Shown here one piece after another: positions 14,316 through 15,956 of a stretch of 15,956 nt of DNA (its first letter is position 1; every line of letters starts with the position of its first letter). Both the position numbers and the translations under genes were made by a program. This stretch comes from Candidatus Nitrosopolaris rasttigaisensis (GTDB lineage Archaea > Thermoproteota > Nitrososphaeria > Nitrososphaerales > Nitrososphaeraceae): NCBI GenBank assembly GCA_933226995.1, contig CAKOFP010000288.1, positions 1 to 15,956 of the forward strand, written 5' to 3'. Below the pieces are notes generated by a model. The model did no database searches. It was not told the DNA's origin and worked only from the letters and a program-made list of their open reading frames with translations.

Positions 14316-14350
14316 TTAATTGTTTGTCGCTATATACTAATATAGCAACA
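14316..14350 (-). terminator. Hairpin plus T-tract behind the repeat-protein gene
   Basis: A perfect stem GCTATAT-ACTA-ATATAGC (14329-14346) is extended by TTGT and ACAA across one mismatch. It lies 14 bases after the stop of the minus-strand gene and, read on that strand, is followed by AATTAATTTTTTAATTT. On the plus strand it is followed by T8, so it could stop transcription both ways. Confidence 0.55.
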
Positions 14351-14359
14351 AGAGTTTTT

Positions 14360-14791
14360 TTAATTTTTACCCGGTGATATTAAATTACCGAGGCCCTTAA
14401 GACCGCCGCCAATTGCTTTGCTGAGGTTTGATAGAACGCCGCCTCCTACTTTTGTAACATTACCAGCTGCTTTTGACAAATTACCGCCGATTGCCTTACC
14501 TGCTTTTGACATATTACCAGCTGTTGCGTTGCCTGCTTTTGACATATTACCAGCTGTTGCGTTGCCTGCTTTTGACGTATTACCAGCTGTTGCGTTGCCT
14601 GCTTTTGACATATTACCCGCCATCATGCTACCAGAGGAAGTCATGTTACTTGATTTCATAGCCGAATTGCCGCTCGCGTTTCCTGTTGAAGTCGCACCAA
14701 GTATGGATGAAGCAGAACCTGCGCTCGCTAGCATAATGCCAATAGACAGGGCCAGAGCCACTCCTAAGACGTTAGACACCATTTTCGCCAT
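14360..14791 (-). CDS. Small secreted protein with 11-residue sequon repeats
   Basis: 143 aa. The signal peptide (about 5-27) has a likely cut at ASAGSA near residue 27. Residues 58-100 consist of about four copies of an 11-residue unit, AGNMSKAGNAT, each with two N-x-S/T sequons. Degenerate copies (GGNLSKAAGNVTKV, SNLSKAIGG) follow up to about 128, with a basic Gly-rich end, PGKN. The dense sequons suggest heavy N-glycosylation outside the cell; Ala/Gly/Ser/Asn composition and lack of Cys argue against a compact enzyme. A surface or matrix role is inference, and no family is recognised. ATG 14791 has a TATA-like box centred about 25 nt upstream and an inverted repeat right behind that box. 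A hairpin-T-tract follows the stop. It is a self-contained unit. Confidence 0.75.
   Translation of the reverse strand: MAKMVSNVLGVALALSIGIMLASAGSASSILGATSTGNASGNSAMKSSNMTSSGSMMAGNMSKAGNATAGNTSKAGNATAGNMSKAGNATAGNMSKAGKAIGGNLSKAAGNVTKVGGGVLSNLSKAIGGGLKGLGNLISPGKN
14499..14617 (-). repeat. 33-bp tandem repeats inside the secreted-protein gene
   Basis: Three full 33-bp copies (14499-14531, 14532-14564, 14565-14597) and a partial fourth (14598-14617) differ by only one base (A to G at 14577, changing Met to Thr). The near identity shows recent expansion, and copy number may vary between strains. There are no spacers, so it is not a CRISPR array. Confidence 0.9.
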
Positions 14792-14810
14792 TGGCTATAG
14801 AGAGCACACA

Positions 14811-14820
14811 TATGCTTTAA
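14811..14820 (-). promoter_or_regulatory. TATA-like box of the repeat-protein gene
   Basis: It reads TTAAAGCATA on the minus strand, centred about 25 nt before the ATG at 14791. The spacing fits a leaderless transcript. Confidence 0.45.
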
Positions 14821-14824
14821 TCAT

Positions 14825-14850
14825 TTCTGGTTTGAAATATGAAACCAGAA
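14825..14850. promoter_or_regulatory. Operator-like 9-bp inverted repeat upstream of the repeat-protein gene
   Basis: TTCTGGTTT and AAACCAGAA, a perfect 9-bp pair, are separated by 8 bases (GAAATATG). The site begins 5 bases upstream of the TATA-like box of the minus-strand gene, overlapping or flanking the BRE position, where archaeal dimeric regulators often bind. The regulator is unknown. Confidence 0.55.
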
Positions 14851-15348
14851 TACATATTTTTCGTTATACTTGAGCTAACAAGAGACTCAAATTCGAAGCA
14901 AATTCAAAGTATAAAGAGATTCAAACTGATGTGCACTTGAAACACCAATAATCATGGAGAGATGCCGCTCTGGATGGTATCCTTTTGGTATACCAAGTGC
15001 TCTCTATTAGGTTCGCTTTTTCAGAACCCGTTTCAAGGGCCACTAAGATAATTATCGACGACTGCTTTCAGGTCAAATTTGGGTTATAGCTAGAAGACCT
15101 GCCAGTCTCATGCCGAAAGGACTCGCGTGATACGTTATATCGTACCGTTGAAGCACACACTGGAGTATTATACATTAATTTCCAAAATACTAGGCCCTCG
15201 AATGAAGGAGCATAACAGCTGTTAGCTGCTCCTCAACCTTTCATACTGATCGATTTTTGGACCCTCGCTCAGACTATCTGACGAAAAAAATATCGTTGTA
15301 CTTGACTAATTTCGTGTTTACTCATGGTTATCAAGATGGGAGGTAGGA
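14851..15348. other. Non-coding gap, about 500 bases
   Basis: No frame with a recognisable product was found on either strand. The only marked structure is the dyad at 15206-15233. Confidence 0.5.
15206..15233. repeat. Nested palindrome in the gap behind nikR
   Basis: AGGAGCA (15206-15212) and TGCTCCT (15227-15233) form a 7-bp inverted repeat around a perfect 12-bp palindrome, TAACAGCTGTTA (15213-15224). It could be a hairpin ending the nikR transcript (minus strand), about 115 bases beyond the last open frame, or a protein-binding palindrome. Confidence 0.5.
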
Positions 15349-15480
15349 TTATGTAGAATCTTCGGTATTCTCATGCGAGCCACCAAATGACACAGCAATG
15401 ATTGTCCCTGCTAGATACTGACCTAGCCAGGTTGAGATTATGTTTGAGTGAGTAATTACAGCGTATCTTTCTGGAATTTG
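15349..15480 (-). CDS. Possible small membrane peptide or gene remnant behind nikR
   Basis: 43 codons without a stop follow nikR in the same frame, after two stops (TAG 15492-15490, TAA 15483-15481), and end at TAA 15351-15349. The text QIPERYAVITHSNIISTWLG, then QYLAGTIIAVSFGG and HENTEDST, looks like protein: a polar head, one hydrophobic helix (about 14-31) and an acidic tail. No ATG, GTG or TTG stands at its beginning, so either an unusual start is used, the start is lost, or it is a relic of a membrane protein. Closeness to nikR suggests a link with metal transport, but I do not recognise a nickel transporter in it. Confidence 0.35.
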   Translation of the reverse strand, partial: QIPERYAVITHSNIISTWLGQYLAGTIIAVSFGGSHENTEDST

Positions 15481-15489
15481 TTAGTTTTG

Positions 15490-15939
15490 CTACACAACGT
15501 TCACGAAATGAAACTTTAAACTTTTGATTCCTCGATTTTTTGAAAGCTCATTTGCGAGTTCTTTCATTCTCCTAACATCTCCTTTTACCATAATACTTTC
15601 TAGGCAATTATTATCATTCAGATGCAAATGTGTGGCAGCGCTTATAATGTCATTATATTTATGCTGTATCCTAGTTGATTTTGTGTCCCGATTGTAAACG
15701 TGGTTGTCATATAGCATTATTATAGCACCTGCTCCTGACTTTGGAAGATCTTCTACCCAATTATGTTCATCTACAAACGAATGCAAAGCTGTCTGTATTG
15801 CCTTAGATCTATCTGTAAATCCTGCTTTTATCATTGACTTGTCAAATTCAGCAAGAAGTTTTGGAGAAAGTGACATACTTATTCGATCTACGTAAGATTT
15901 TTCATTGTGTTCGTGACCAGTAGCCCGTTTTTGAGTCAA
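15490..15939 (-). CDS. nikR: Nickel-responsive regulator NikR
   Basis: 149 aa. An N-terminal ribbon-helix-helix DNA-binding domain (about 17-56; VDRISMSLSPKLLAEFDKSM, FTDRSKAIQTALHSF) is followed by an ACT-like metal-binding domain. The four high-affinity nickel ligands are all present: His93 (IQHKY), His104 and His106 (THLHL) and Cys112 (NNCLE), with the same 11-2-6 spacing as His76, His87, His89 and Cys95 of E. coli NikR. Known for the family: the tetramer binds DNA when nickel is bound and controls nickel uptake genes. In an ammonia oxidiser nickel may be needed for urease, which is inference. The start is TTG 15939, giving a 16-residue tail before the RHH strand; no ATG lies upstream within the 17 bases left. 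The promoter and operator are largely outside the window. Confidence 0.92.
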   Translation of the reverse strand: MTQKRATGHEHNEKSYVDRISMSLSPKLLAEFDKSMIKAGFTDRSKAIQTALHSFVDEHNWVEDLPKSGAGAIIMLYDNHVYNRDTKSTRIQHKYNDIISAATHLHLNDNNCLESIMVKGDVRRMKELANELSKNRGIKSLKFHFVNVV

Positions 15940-15956
15940 TTAATGAGTTAATAATA

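Noticed and set aside
14499..14617. Regular repeats that could be taken for a CRISPR array.
   Set aside because: The 33-bp units are directly adjacent with no spacers and code in frame for 11-residue repeats.
14418..14873. 151-codon plus-strand frame with repeats (FDILPAVALPA).
   Set aside because: It is the antisense shadow of the 33-bp repeats; the minus strand has signal peptide, TATA box and terminator.

Overview
The window looks like a piece of an ammonia-oxidising archaeon (Thaumarchaeota/Nitrososphaerota, family Nitrososphaeraceae). It is AT-rich, which suits the low-GC genus Nitrosocosmicus better than Nitrososphaera; this placement is inference. The support is archaeal TATA boxes about 23-34 nt before leaderless or nearly leaderless starts (several GTG or TTG), remnants of transcription factor B (TFB), a cupredoxin, several secreted sequon-rich (N-x-S/T) proteins, a NikR-type nickel regulator, and HTH regulators and hydrolases typical of soil thaumarchaea. 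No rRNA, tRNA, CRISPR array or intact insertion sequence was seen.

Left part (1-2870): a membrane-anchored cupredoxin; a frameshifted HTH regulator; a clearly dead isochorismatase-family hydrolase whose catalytic Asp, Lys and Cys codons can still be read; and a secreted PepSY-like protein with a Met-rich tail.

Middle-left (2870-6070): about 3.2 kb of mostly decayed DNA. Fossils are readable on both strands: a possible transposase piece, an unknown helical protein, a frameshifted unknown ORF, two separate TFB C-terminal fragments and coiled-coil pieces. Between them lie two possibly live genes: a 45-aa single-helix membrane protein with its own TATA box, and a 112-aa unknown protein.

Middle-right (6070-13650) is the healthy part: a secreted thaumarchaeal protein (-), an amidase-signature hydrolase (+), a small membrane protein (+), a membrane-anchored phosphoesterase/phospholipase C (-), a DUF1697 protein (+), a fragment resembling the end of an ABC permease (+), and an MFS transporter (+). 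Most have their own promoters and long gaps between them, so this is not an operon.

Right end (13650-15956): a decayed Cys-rich secreted protein (-); a small secreted protein with 11-residue repeats full of sequons (-), which has a strong inverted repeat just upstream of its TATA box and a hairpin after its stop; a roughly 550-bp gap with one strong dyad; and nikR (-), followed in the same frame by a short membrane-peptide reading frame.

I see no convincing new multi-gene system. The points most worth checking are the TFB graveyard, the isochorismatase fossil, the 45-aa membrane gene, the operator-like repeat of the repeat protein, and the open frame behind nikR.
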